DNA of 64,000 nucleotides from the NCBI GenBank assembly GCA_026018925.1, contig JAKSZU010000135.1, positions 1-64,000 of the forward strand, read 5' to 3'. The first letter of the stretch is position 1. Each line of letters opens with the position of its first letter. The notes under the pieces were generated by a model, which saw nothing but the letters and a program-made list of their open reading frames with translations, searched no databases and had not been told where the DNA came from. The translations under genes were made by a program, and so were the position numbers. The DNA is from Tupaia tana (taxonomy: Eukaryota; Chordata; Mammalia; Scandentia; Tupaiidae). This document shows, piece after piece, positions 34,027 through 44,660 of this stretch.

Positions 34027-34664
34027 CCAGTTATCTCTTTTTCTTTTTATTTTTATTATCATCATAATCTTCTTTATGTTACATTGGATTACATATAACT
34101 TTACAGTGTATTACATTGCTTTTTCAAAAGGGAATGCCATGCATGTCAGTCAATACAGAAACATTAATCTCCCCACTTCAACATTCAGTATCTTTTCTAT
34201 GATCTTCCCAATTATTATTATTATTATTATTATTCTAATTATTTTTTAAAACAGTTAATCACTATTTCTCATTTTGCTTGTAAAAAGACTTTACCCATCA
34301 TGAAATACTTCTCAGATCAATCCAGTTGAGAATACTATACATGTCATCATCAACGGGTAATAAGCCATATCTGTTTCTCACTAACGTCCTGCCTCCCTAT
34401 TGTTCTCTTGCTATCTTTCTCTATCCTCTTCTCTTCACCTCTCCCATTCCACACTGTCCTATTTTTGTTAAGTACCTTCACTGCTTTTATGTCCTCCAAT
34501 TTTTCGCTCTCTACCATAGAGTGCGGATAGTTGGTATATATTGAGTGGATACATACAATATCTTTTTCTAGTTCACCATTTTTCTTTGTTTCTTGATCCA
34601 AATTATATCCCAGAGATTGTGTTAACTCAGTAAGTTTCTTTAGTTGTTCATTTTCATCCTTAGC
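34027..34664 (-). pseudogene. ANKRD26-like exon 5, split by a LINE-1
   Basis: The first part (34664-34560) reads AKDENEQLKKLTELTQSLG, YNLDQETKKNGELEKD. The second part (34046-34027) supplies KEITG and a GTAAGA donor. Between them lies a 5'-truncated LINE-1 on the same strand. Duplicated AGAAAAAGATA / AGAAAAAGAGATA lies at the two joins, so the original exon read straight through into exon 6 in frame. No stop of its own. Confidence 0.8.
34047..34560 (-). mobile_element. 5'-truncated LINE-1 inserted into a coding exon
   Basis: Minus-strand LINE-1 3' UTR, the antisense of the block at 22187-22510. It starts TGTATGTATCCACTCAATAT and ends in an A-rich tail (plus view TTTTTCTTTTTATTTTTATT). Flanked by an 11-13 bp duplication. 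Confidence 0.75.
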
Positions 34665-34934
34665 CTTTGAAAACATTTTAAGAGAAAATTATTTCTTAAA
34701 ATCTGGAGACTCTTTTCTGTATTAGAAATGTTATTTATAAGGAGTTCAGGCTAAGCATCTCTTACACGAAATGCTTGGAACCAAAGTGTTTTAGATGTCA
34801 GATGTTAGAATGTGTCCAATTTTAGAACATGTGCATATAGATAATGAGGTCTCTTGAAGATAAGACCCAAGGCTAAACATGCAATTCATTTCCGTTTTAA
34901 ATAGACCTTATATACATAGTCTGAGGGTAATTTT

Positions 34935-35199
34935 TTTGAGAGTTATTTTGCTAAAGGGCGTGTGTGCTCACCAGACAGACAGAGAGAGACAGAGAGACAG
35001 AGAGACAGAAAGTAAGTAATCACCCCCCAGGGGGGATGGCCACACCACAATCCCTTCTCCTCCATTCTCCTCTCGGGATCTTGGGCACGCACGCACACGC
35101 GCCTGGCATGAGTTTTAAGCCACCGGGTCTGGGACGCGAACCGCCGTCGACTACATGGGAGTCCAGCGACATAGCCATTACACTAACTGCTGTTCCCCC
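34935..35199 (-). mobile_element. young tRNA-derived SINE with duplication
   Basis: Minus-strand near-consensus copy. TGAGGGTAATTTT is present on both sides (34921 and 35204). Confidence 0.95.
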
Positions 35200-35349
35200 T
35201 AGCTTGAGGGTAATTTTATACAGTGTTTTCATATTGCAGTGTTTTTTTTTTTTTTTTAGAGGTTTTTGCTATAGGGCACGTGCACATACCAGACAGACAG
35301 AGAGAGAGACAGAAAGCGAGAAATCATCCCCCATGGGGAATGGCCACGC

Positions 35350-36559
35350 TGCTGGGACCATGCAGTTAACACAGGCTGAGTATGAAAGAACTGCCCCTCG
35401 TGCCTAGAGCAAGGACTTGGCTGAGGAGAACTGTTTGCAAGGTCAACAGTTTTACGAGTTCTGGACCTCACGAATTGTGTTGCTGTACTGTCCTGCACTC
35501 AATTTCTCTGCCATGGGCCTTATTGCCATACCCCAGTACCCCATAAAGGCACCCCCAGCCTTACTATAATTTTTACAATAATCCTGAAAGAATGCGGAAC
35601 CACTAAGGCGGCAGCTGCGTAGGGCGGTGGCTGCGAACAGGAGTTACTCCCATTAGACTCACCCCACCTTCCTAGAAAATGTCAACAGAGAATGCTACAT
35701 TCACTTCTCCTACTAGGGATTACATAGATAAGCATTAGGTTAAAGCTACTAATGGGCAAAACGATCTCAGTAGCCGGGAGGGACTCAGGGACTCATCCAT
35801 GAGGTGCTGTTACCCCAAAGACCATAAGCCACTCTTACTCTCAGGACAAGGGAAAATTGCCATTCCCCAAGCCACAGTCATTAGCAGCATGTAGAGGGTC
35901 CCAAGTACACAGTAACCTTCAAGTCAGCTACTCACAAGACCACATTCCTTTCCTATGTAGACTCACCCTCTTAGCTATAGACTACCCCAGAGATAACATA
36001 AGTATTTCACTTTAGTATATACTAACCTTGTCTTTACTAAACCAGACCGGATTTATTTCTAGTAATTGCTACCACCCTAGCCTGAAGCTAAAGTTCTCAA
36101 AAAGCTGACCTGAGGCCAATCTGGGACTAAAGTGATCAAGCTGGTCTGACTGAAGTGGTCAAAATTCCTGGGAGCCCTCTCATCCAAAGACCCTCCCTGG
36201 TAATCAAGATCAAAAAAGAGAATACACCCAAAATATGGACTTCTTCGTTCTAAAAATTACGACTGTTTATGCCTAAACAAAACAGATGTCATGTTTTATG
36301 ATTATTGTTCCTATACTTTGAATGCCTTACCTTTTAGAGCAAAATGTTTCACTTACTTCCCTTCACCCAACCCATTACTGTAGAAACTCCTTCTATAATA
36401 AATACGCATGACTTCTGGCCATCAGGGCTGCAGTCTGGAGATTACTCTGGCTGCAGTCGGCTGAGAACATGCTAAAGGGGCGTGAGGTCTCAGTCTGATT
36501 CCTGTTCACCCGCGTCGCCTCCCTGTGCACCCACCCCGGCTGGGGCATGGCTCCCGGCA
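35350..36559 (+). mobile_element. 1210-bp solo LTR with 6-bp duplication
   Basis: It begins TGCTGGGA and ends TCCCGGCA, an imperfect 8-bp inverted repeat of TG...CA form. It is flanked by CCACGC at 35344-35349 and 36560-36565. A polyadenylation signal AATAAA lies at 36397-36402, which sets the plus orientation. It contains a GC-richer U5-like end. A 6-bp duplication and a long LTR fit class II (betaretrovirus-like) ERVs. No internal sequence, so recombination between two LTRs removed the provirus. Confidence 0.8.
36397..36402 (+). terminator. LTR polyadenylation signal
   Basis: AATAAA about 160 bp before the LTR end. Confidence 0.6.
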
Positions 36560-36855
36560 CCACGCCACAATCCCTTCTCCTCTATTCTCCTCTTGGGATC
36601 TAGGGCATGCACACACACACACCTTGCATGAGTTTTAAGCCACCGGGTCTGGAATGCGAACCCCAGTTGACTACATTGGAGTCCAACGACATAGCCATTA
36701 CATAAACTGCTGGGCCCATATTGCAGTTTTTTTTGACTGCGATCTGTCACAATGAGGTAATGTCTGGAATCTTCTACGTTTGGTATCATGTCAGTGCTGA
36801 AAAAGTTTCAGATTTGGAGTCAGATTTCAGATTTTCAGATCATGGATGTTCAACT

Positions 36856-37410
36856 TCTAATTGTGTTTATACAGGTTGATAAAATACAGTTTATAAACTT
36901 GGTACCAGAAATGGTTGGTGTTCAAAACGAATGTTTTCTTTTTAAAAAACAGCTCAAATTTATTTATGCTTTTCCCACTTAAATTACCAAAATTTATTTG
37001 TTAAAAATAAAGGTCTTTTAAAAAATCTGGATAGTAGAAACTAAGAGTTAATGAACTGTTAAAAAAATACTAAGAGTTACCAAACAAAAAATTTAAGTGG
37101 TTACATTAACATTTTAGTTTATAAAGATGCCCTATTTTATTTTTAGCAAGAATTGAAGATATTCCACATTTTGTTAAACCATAGCTTACTAAGACAACTT
37201 TTTTAATACTCCCTTCCAACTCCCCTTACGTTTTGATCCTCATGACATTGGGATGAGATAAATACTTGTTTCTCTGTAAGGATTCCTCCACAGGTTTCAA
37301 TCTTTCTCTTTCTATAACCATTTCCCTCTAAATAAAGTTTAAGTCTTTTCACTGACATACAAAAACATAATTTCTGCCTGTTTATTGTTTTAAAAATCCT
37401 TGTATTTAGT
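36856..37410. other. intron, AT-rich, nothing recognised
   Basis: No domain-like frame or repeat family. Confidence 0.5.
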
Positions 37411-37411
37411 T

Positions 37412-37587
37412 TTATTTATGTATGTACATATTTTAATTTGACCAGAGAAGGACAGAGTGAGAGACTGAAAGAATGACAGAGAGAGAGGGGAAAAGTGAGA
37501 AAGCAGGCTGCTAGGGTCCAGGACTCGAACCATAGTTGGCCACATCAGAGTCCATTGTCTTTAACTGCCACACCACCTGCTGGCTCC
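37412..37587 (-). mobile_element. tRNA-derived SINE, short type
   Basis: Plus view TTTGACCAGAGAAGGACAG, GGTCCAGGACTCGAACCAT, CCACACCACCTGCTGGCTCC. Confidence 0.85.
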
Positions 37588-37949
37588 TGTCTATTAGTTT
37601 TTCTATCAGCCTGTTTCTAATATTCTTTAATGCATAGTCTCATTTGCAAGTCTATTTTCTCATCCACAGATCTGTTGCCAATATTTAATCACTTTCTATC
37701 TCTTCTCATCCTCCTGCTGCTATAATCTCACTTCATTTCCAAATGCAGCAATCCCTGATGCTCAGTCCTGTTGCTTTCTATTCCTCTTTTAAATGATCCC
37801 AGAGTTCCTTTAGTCTCAAAGCTTCAAGTCAGATTCCTTAATCTGCATTTCTAGCCCTGGCCTCTTTTAAGCCATTTGGTCATGAATCTCTTTGTTCTAG
37901 TTCACTTTTCACGGACAGAATCCTCAAGCACACACTCATAACTTCTTGG

Positions 37950-38650
37950 TGTCGTTACTTATTTTAATTTCTTTTATGCATTCAATACCATATGTCACTT
38001 AACTTGTAAAGTGAATATTCCAACATGAATGCATTTCTCAGCAGTCCAGTTGGGAATAGTATACACATTATCTTCAACAGATAATAACCTCTTTCTGTGT
38101 CCCATAAATGTCTTGTCTATTTTTCTTCCTTTTTTAAAAAAAATTTTTGGAGAGGTTTTTGCTATAGGGCACATGTGCTCACCAGACAGACAGAGAGAGA
38201 CAGAGAGTCAGAAAGCGAGAAATCACCTCCCAGGGGGGGATGGCCATGCTGCAATCCCTTCTTCTCCATTCTTTTCTCGGGATCATGGGCATGCATGCAC
38301 ATGCACCTGGCATGAGTTTAAGCCACCGGGTCTGGGACTCGAACCACAGTCGACTATGTGGGAGTCCAGTGACATAGCGATTATGCTAACCACTGGTCCC
38401 TCTATTTTTCTTCTTAATGTCTTTCCTCAGACGCTCCTTGTTTTCCCACCCTCTCCTCACACTGAATCTGGTGTGAGATATAACCATTTTCTGTGTTTCT
38501 ATATCCTCTAGTCATTCAGTTTTAGCCATAGAGTGTGGGGAGTTGGTATATATTAAATGGAGACATACAGTGTCTCTCCTCCATAGCCTGACTTGATTCA
38601 CTCAGCAGTATATCTTCCATATTTATCCTTTGAAGTTGGCTTATCAATGC
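37950..38650 (-). mobile_element. LINE-1 3' end (5'-truncated), with nested SINE
   Basis: Same 3' block as 3421-3700, extended to the TATATTAAATGGAGACATAC phrase that also marks the 34047-34560 insert. SINE at 38132-38400. Confidence 0.7.
38132..38400 (-). mobile_element. young tRNA-derived SINE in a LINE-1 3' end
   Basis: Complete minus copy. CTATTTTTCTTC is present before the T tract (38117) and after the head (38402). The 160-codon plus frame through it is a translation of the SINE. Confidence 0.9.
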
Positions 38651-38889
38651 TCATTTTAGTTCTTATTTATGTTATTTGGAGTGTAGGGTATTCTCTAACC
38701 TATGGAGGCACCCTTACACAAGATGTTTACAGGCACATATTGTGTTGTCTTTCTTTTATAATCCAAACTTTCCCACAAGGGTCAGATGAACAACCGCTTG
38801 CCCTTGTTTTCTTTCGAACCATTTCCTTTTCCATACAAATCTGATCTTACAGACATGTTTTTCTTTTTTCCCTTAAAAATTTATTTAAC

Positions 38890-39055
38890 TTTGTTTATTA
38901 TCATTTTTTAAATTTGACCAGGGAGAAACAGGAAAGAGACAGAGGAAGAGGGAGACAGGGAAAGTGACAAAGCAAGCTGCCAGGTCCAGACCTTGAACTG
39001 TCGTTGGCCATGTGGGCATCCAGCTCCTTAGCCACCATGACATCTGCTGGTCCCA
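38890..39055 (-). mobile_element. tRNA-derived SINE, short type
   Basis: Plus view TTTGACCAGGGAGAAACAGG, AGGTCCAGACCTTGAACTG, CATCTGCTGGTCCC. Confidence 0.85.
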
Positions 39056-39339
39056 ACATCTTAAATTCCTTTCAGAGCACACTCAATTATATTTTGAATC
39101 TTGAAGCCCATCACTGCTATCTCTTTTTCTCAGTCCAGATTATTCAGTTCAAAATTGCATCCATACTATCTATTCATTCAGGAAGTCTCTAGCCTAAGTT
39201 TTTAAGAGATGAGAAGCTATTGGAAAAGATAGGGGTTAATGCTGCATTTTATTATATTTTTCAATTCCCAAAATAGACTTCAAAGGGGCTAATAATTCGT
39301 TCATATTCCTAATGCATTTGCATGGAATTATACAAATAA

Positions 39340-39543
39340 TCCCTATTTTTTATTTTTTTTTTTTTTTGGTTAGGATTTCCATATGTCACAATTCTCCTAC
39401 TGACCCTCCAAAGAAGGTGGGACTAAGGCATACATCATTGTGTAGCTTGTATGGTGGATGAGGAAATGAACCTAGGACTCTCATGTGGCCTCTGCCTACA
39501 AAGCAGCAGTGACTGCCAACATGCAATACCATGGATGGGCCCT
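39340..39543 (-). mobile_element. possible diverged SINE
   Basis: T tract, ATGAACCTAGGACTCTCATG and GGATGGGCCC in plus view. The order suits a minus SINE, with weak similarity. Confidence 0.35.
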
Positions 39544-39784
39544 TTGTTATTTTTGAACCAGCTTATTAAGTATTGGATACTCTTAATTGTTTTCCATTCT
39601 TGATATTTATCTCGGGGGATGTACGCTGGCTCTCTCACTCACAGAAAGCTCGATTATCAACATGTTATTTGTATAAAAGTATGCTAATAAAATGGGGCTA
39701 TTTTATTTGAAATCAATAAAAAGTACTTTTTAATGTATTTGACCAGAAAAGACTGGAGGAGTCTGACCCGGCAGGGCTCCAGGA

Positions 39785-39960
39785 TCTGTCTGAGCCCCCC
39801 CCCCCCGACCTTTGAGCATAGCTTTGGTTGGTTCAACATGTTGGCAAGGCCGATGCTGTACGCCCCTCCCCCCCCCCCCCCCCGACCTATGAGCAAAGCT
39901 TGGGTCAATTCAGCATGTTGGCAAGGCTGCTTGCTATATGCTCCAGAAACTGTGGTAGCC
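39785..39960. repeat. two tandem 75-80 bp units, each led by a long C tract
   Basis: The units share GACCTWTGAGCA, then CARCATGTTGGCAAGGC. The C tracts are about 13 bases (39790) and 17 bases (39867). A third C run of 9 lies at 39973. Confidence 0.85.
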
Positions 39961-40792
39961 TTCTGGGAAGTGACCCCCCCCCTGACTCCCTGATATACTA
40001 CTATAAAAGAATTACATAGTTCTCTCATACATCCTTGTAGTAAGATTTCCCAAAAATTCCCCGACCGCTCCCCTTTACCCGGACCACTTACTGTTAATTA
40101 CAATGCTTCATCCATGTGGTCACAATGGAGGGTGTGCTGAAGTCCTTTTTGACCTTTGGAAGCCCTTTCAAGACACATTTAACATAAGCTTAAATATAAC
40201 CTCTTAGGCCGAAACTGACCCAGGACACTCCCGCCCCACTGTAGCTAATGTTCTGACAAAATACATGACAGTGGTGCCACAGGCACAATAGAATGCTTGG
40301 GTATACTACAAAGTTTTTCATTAACTTGTTAGTCACTTTACCACCAGTTGAAAAAAGCTTTCCCCGCCCTCACCAGTGAACAGTAACTTCACCCCTTCAG
40401 GATAGGTAAATATATTAAGATTCCTTTAATTAAATTTTAGATCTCTATAAAATTATATAAATATCATTCTTTATTGAGATCCATAAGAACTAATGTCTGT
40501 ACTTGAGATTTTCTTTTTTAGCATCGCACCCAGTAATCGCAAGACGGCTGCTGCCAAGTATCAACTGATAATTAACTCTGCCTGCTGGAACTGTTCTCTG
40601 AAACCACGCTCCCAGAAGTTCCCAAAAGCCTGCTTACATCAATCAAACAATTGTTGAGTTGTATCGATGATTAATAGACCTGCCCTTAATCAAACCCTGA
40701 ATGGAATCTATGATCTCTATTGTTAAAACTTTATGAATTTATAATTAGAACACATAGCCCCTCATCCGCTTACTTGCATGTATCAAATTTTC

Positions 40793-40798
40793 AATAAA
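40793..40798 (+). terminator. polyadenylation signal in LTR-like block
   Basis: AATAAA followed by CA-rich sequence and a G/T-rich stretch. Confidence 0.4.
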
Positions 40799-40990
40799 AA
40801 GGCACGATGATTCCTAGCAGTGGTCACTCTTCAGAGAGAGATCTCGGGAAAGTGTTCGACTGAGGATGTGCATGAAAAGGCACCGAGGCCTTAGTATTCC
40901 TTTCCAGCTCCACCTCTGATGAGTTAACCCACCCCCGCCGAGGCTGGTCCCTGGCAAAAGACCAGTCAACCAAATGCTCTAGTTCCCCTG

Positions 40991-42170
40991 AAAAGTGAAT
41001 CTGTGTAATAGAGCTGTTGAACCTCACTATTGTGATTTAATGAAGTTGGTTAGCAGCGTCTGCCTTGTCTACAGAAGTAAGCAACTCTGCAGAAATAACA
41101 GAGTGGTTTATTTCTAAACTTGAATATGTGTGACTGACCCAGAGAAAGGTGAATGACTTTTTAGGATTCTCAGATACAGGGATCCTTTTATTTGGTTTTG
41201 AAAGCAAGGGGCAAAGGCTTGGAAAGAGTTTTTCCATTGGTCTGGCCCACGAAGGTAGGACATCTGGGAGCAGGGAGTGGGGGCTTGTAGGTTATAGGTG
41301 AGTTACACACTTTTTAGTTTGGTGATTGGAAGGGAAGATCTGTGTCTTGGGAAGAGATTTGAGAATATACTGTAAAGGATTTAATATACATTTCAAAGAT
41401 ACTATGCCAGAGACAGGATGTAGAAAGAATACTGTTGTCAATGGGAATAAATGGTCTGGTAATGCTTGTGGGTGTGACTCTCCCCCAGGCCTTTTGGACA
41501 GGTCTTTTTCTTTTATTCTTGGAGGAAAAAAGAAGAGTCAGACTTTTGTCCTCAGCTTCGTGGCATCAATCTTCTGATCTTAATTACTACAAAGCAAAGT
41601 ATAAATAACAGGAGACTCCTGTTCTGGTTAGTGAATAGTTATGAATATAGCATTCACTACTCATTAGTAAAACTGGTATGCTGGATTATACACCAAAGAG
41701 TGTACTGTTAAGCCTTTGAAAGGATGATGAATGCAGGTGAGTGAGAAAATATCAGTCCCTGAATCTGCAGTGCCAGGAGCACTAGTTACTCTGTGAGGCC
41801 CTGATGGAGCAGCCACTTCCACTTTGGAACTGGCATCTCTTTTATTTTTTAAACTACAAAGAAAAAACAAATTCCTTTGAAAATAAAGCTACTTATATAA
41901 GAACCTAAGATGTACTCTTGAGGAGAAATTCAAATTATAACATTTAAAGTAATTAATTCTCAAAATCTCACTAAAAGGTTTAAGATTACAGGAGAAATTC
42001 AGAACTCTGGATCAATTCATTAATCAAATTCTTGGAAAATTTTAAAGATATAAAATACTATTGGGGACTCAAAAGATAGTTGTACACCAATATCCATAGC
42101 AGAATTACTGCTCAAAAAGTAAAAATAACCCAAATGTTCATTAGTGTATGAATGGACACACAAACTGTGG
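40991..42170. other. intron, unassigned
   Basis: No recognised repeat. Short frames on both strands lack any family signature. Confidence 0.5.
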
Positions 42171-42174
42171 CTAT

Positions 42175-42440
42175 GGGAACCAACAGATCATGTAGCAGTT
42201 TCATCACTGAACTCCCACAGTTGACTGCAGTTTGATCCTCACACCCAGCAATTTAAAACTCATGCCAGGTTCCTGTGCGTGAGTGCCCGAAATCCCAAGA
42301 GGAGAATGTAGGAGAAGAAACTGCAGCATGGTCATCCCCCGATGGGGTGATTTCTTACTTTCTGTCTGTCTATCTCTGTCTCTCCAGTGAGCACATGTGC
42401 CCTATAACAAAAATCTCTTCAAAAATAATTAAATAAAAAC
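42175..42440 (+). mobile_element. tRNA-derived SINE, long type
   Basis: GGGAACCAACAGATCATGTA head, GTTTGATCCTCACACC B-box remnant, GAGAATGTAGGAGAAG body, GCCCTATAACAAAAATC end. Confidence 0.85.
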
Positions 42441-42736
42441 ATAAGTAAATAAAAATAGGGCATATATTAAATACTGTTTTCAGGTAATCACCATCATTGT
42501 CATAAAAATTTTACCATCAAAATCATGGATTATATAAATTCAGTCAAAATCTATATACTTAAGAGGACTTGTATCACTAATAGCAAACAGTATCAATATA
42601 AACATGATAAATATTTTTAGCTATGATCCTTTTTATATTGTCCCAAATATTCTTGTATACAACAACTAACAATTTTTTTTAATTTTTTTTAGTGTGACAG
42701 AAACTTACCAAGTAAACTTACTGAACTTGTTCTTAC

Positions 42737-42815
42737 CTGGTTCTTCTGAAGCTCTTCAATTTTGTTTGCTTGCTTTTTGGCTGTAACTTTTAACTCAAAA
42801 TTTTCATTTTCAAGC
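42737..42815 (-). pseudogene. ANKRD26-like exon 4 (intact)
   Basis: 79 nt: one base completing the AA|G codon of the previous exon plus 26 codons LENENFELKVTAKKQANKIE, ELQKNQ. The acceptor is ATACAGTTTAG and the donor GTAAGA, both good. It matches the family's LEIENAKLKVTIKKQ...IEQLQKN region. Confidence 0.88.
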
Positions 42816-42897
42816 CTAAACTGTATATTTTAAAATAATTATTCTCACAGATAAATTTTAAAAAAACATAATTTCTCTAAGTGTAATTATTCATTTT

Positions 42898-43260
42898 GAA
42901 AGGTTATTTGTTTTATCTCTTTTATAAGAAAAAGACAGACTGAAATAAAGCAAAGGAGAGACAGGAACTCAAGACATGGTCTTTTCACACAACAGTCCCC
43001 TCCCAGCCCCCTAGCTGGCCTGTAACCCTGTAGCCAGCCAGGATCACAGACATGCAAGTGTATATCCCCAACATGATTCTGATCAGTCAGAGATCCAAAT
43101 CCCAAGGAGCCAAGTGGCTCCACCATTGCAGAGCAGTGCATTGTTCTGGACCTACATAAGTTCTTAAAAGTTTCAAAAACAGATGATTTTGCAACTGTCC
43201 CATTTTTGTAGCTATGTTTGTAGATAATGTGGAAAAGGTCAGGAACAATATGCAAAAATA
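42898..43260. other. unassigned, possibly an old SINE
   Basis: Holds AGACAGACTGAAATAAAGC and CAGGATCACAGACATGCAAG, faintly SINE-like on the minus strand. Overlapping minus frames have no domain signature. Confidence 0.3.
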
Positions 43261-43327
43261 TCTACATTTCAAAATAGTTATTTTTTAAATTATTCATTTA
43301 ATGTTATTTATCATCATAATCATTATT

Positions 43328-43477
43328 TTTAAATTTTAATACAGGCATTCATCAGAGAGAGCCTGAGATAGAGAAAGAAAGGAAAAGTGAGAAACAAACC
43401 ACCAGTTCCCAGACTTGAACCATGGTTGATGATGTGAGAGTCCAGCACCCCAACCACCATGCCACCTACTGGCTCCT
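43328..43477 (-). mobile_element. tRNA-derived SINE, short type
   Basis: Plus view CATCAGAGAGAGCCTGAGAT, CCCAGACTTGAACCATGG, CACCTACTGGCTCC. Confidence 0.8.
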
Positions 43478-43605
43478 TAAAATAGCTTAAATTCAAGAAT
43501 TTCCCTAGTCTCCCAGAGTATATGATCATATCTGATGTAATTCTCACACTACACTGCTTAAATTCATTACAAATATGTTATTTTGTATGCTCCTTTAAAT
43601 TGTAC

Positions 43606-43676
43606 TTTTGTAGGAGATCTTGCATCTTCTGAGCACATTTTACAGCCTTTGTGTGTCATATCTGTGCTTCTTGCAA
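43606..43676 (-). pseudogene. ANKRD26-like exon 3 (one stop)
   Basis: 71 nt, 23 codons plus two bases. LQEAQI, TGA, HTKAVKCAQKMQDLLQ and the first two bases of Lys. The acceptor is TTCTTGTAG after a pyrimidine tract and the donor GTACAA. It matches the family's LQEAQDRHTEAVRCAEKMQD. The seven residues usually preceding LQEAQ are absent from exons 2 and 3. Confidence 0.85.
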
Positions 43677-43849
43677 CTACAAGAATTAAAAAATGCAAAG
43701 AAAAGCTTTACTAAAAATCTCGTAGAAATCTCTTCATCATCCATTCTGTAACTAAAATTTTATTGGACCAGAACCACACCCCTTCCTCTGCATGTTCTCT
43801 GTGATTACTTCTGTGCCATAACTGTAGAGCTTAGTTGTTCTGCTTTGTT

Positions 43850-44097
43850 TTAAAAGTTTTTGCCTTAGGACATGTGTGCTCATGGAGGGGGAGGATGAAG
43901 AAGTGAGAGAGAAAGTGAGAAATCATCCCCCCCCCCAAAAGAGCTGTGCCCTAATCCCTTCTCCTCTATTCTCCCAGGATCTTGGACACACATGCACATG
44001 CTCAGTGTGATTTTCAAGTGACCGGTCCTGGACTCAAAACGCGATGGGCCATAAGAGAGTCCATCAATGTAACCGCTTCACCCTCTGCAGGCCCTCA
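43850..44097 (-). mobile_element. tRNA-derived SINE, old long type
   Basis: Plus view AAGTTTTTGCCTTAGGACAT, CCCTTCTCCTCTATTCTCCC, then head end CCTCTGCAGGCCC. Confidence 0.75.
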
Positions 44098-44394
44098 GCT
44101 TAACTGTTATACAACAGCAATCTTATGGTACATAAAGTGCAAAATAGTATCCACTACAGAAAAGTTTACCAACCGTCTCTTTAGGCCTAAAACACATTAT
44201 TCTTCTTTTACAATTATATTTTATCAGATAAATACTTTGATTTACAAAACTGGTCTTATGGGGAAAGATAGGAAGTGACTTTATGGTAAAAATTTATGTT
44301 TTTTGTATCCCAAATACCACTACCACAACTATAACTTTAAATATTCATACATGTAAATGATCATGACTACACCAGTGATTATAAAAATTAACAT

Positions 44395-44660
44395 GATGCT
44401 TTAGCTGACAGTCAGCAGATCCATGAACAGTCTGATATAACCAACATGGAAGCCAGAATACTTTGTTTGAGCCCAGTTCCACCAGTTACTGGCAGTGTTG
44501 CCTTGTGAAAAGTATCATTCTCTGTCTGTCTCTTCAACTGTAAAATGAATAAAATAATAATATCTACCTCACTGGGACACTGGAAAGATTAAATTAGGAC
44601 ATGTACAACAGTATTTAGAAGCATAAGTAGCAGATAGTGAGCTATATACAATATTTGCTG
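44395..44660 (+). mobile_element. MIR element
   Basis: TGAGCCCAGTTCCACCAGTTAC, CAACTGTAAAATGAATAAAA, TATCTACCTCACTGGGACAC and GGAAAGATTAAATTAGGACA follow the core and 3' part of MIR. Ancient, shared by mammals. Confidence 0.75.

Larger units (their letters stand above)
35239..36718 (-). mobile_element. tRNA-derived SINE interrupted by a solo LTR
   Basis: The 3' half is 35239-35349 and the head half 36560-36718 (ending CATAAACTGCTGGGCCC in plus view). CATATTGCAGT flanks the whole SINE on both sides. Confidence 0.9.
34740..36855 (+). mobile_element. DNA transposon copy 2, carrying two SINEs and a solo LTR
   Basis: Transposon pieces at 34740-34934, 35200-35238 and 36719-36855 join to the same outline as the copies at 21134 and 59205 (AGCATCTCTTACACGAAATG to TCATGGATGTTCAAC). 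Insertions inside it, from outer to inner, are a SINE at 34935-35199 and a SINE at 35239-36718 that is itself split by a solo LTR. Confidence 0.65.
39735..40990 (+). mobile_element. LTR-like block with poly-C tracts and a polyA signal
   Basis: It begins with a tandemly repeated C-tract unit (39785-39950). A 500-bp stretch follows, whose part at 40530-40760 resembles the composite element at 26.9-27.1 kb. AATAAA at 40793 is followed by a GC-richer U5-like tail. No reliable TG...CA ends or duplication found, so LTR status is inferred from layout. Confidence 0.45.

Noticed and set aside
35350-35380. A plus-strand SINE head at the start of the solo LTR (GGGACCATGCAGTTAACAC)
   Set aside because: Similarity stops after about 20 bases. 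The TG...CA inverted ends and 6-bp duplication explain the boundary better.
34964-35407. 147-codon plus-strand frame
   Set aside because: Translation of an antisense SINE plus the start of the solo LTR.
38029-38511. 160-codon plus-strand frame
   Set aside because: Runs through LINE-1 3' UTR and a SINE read backwards; the same peptide types recur at other SINE copies.
39684-40028. Gly- or Pro-rich frames over 39.7-40.0 kb
   Set aside because: They are translations of the poly-C tracts.
42887-43272. 122-codon minus frame near exon 4
   Set aside because: Not in the ANKRD26-family order, without splice sites or domain signature; overlaps a possible old SINE.
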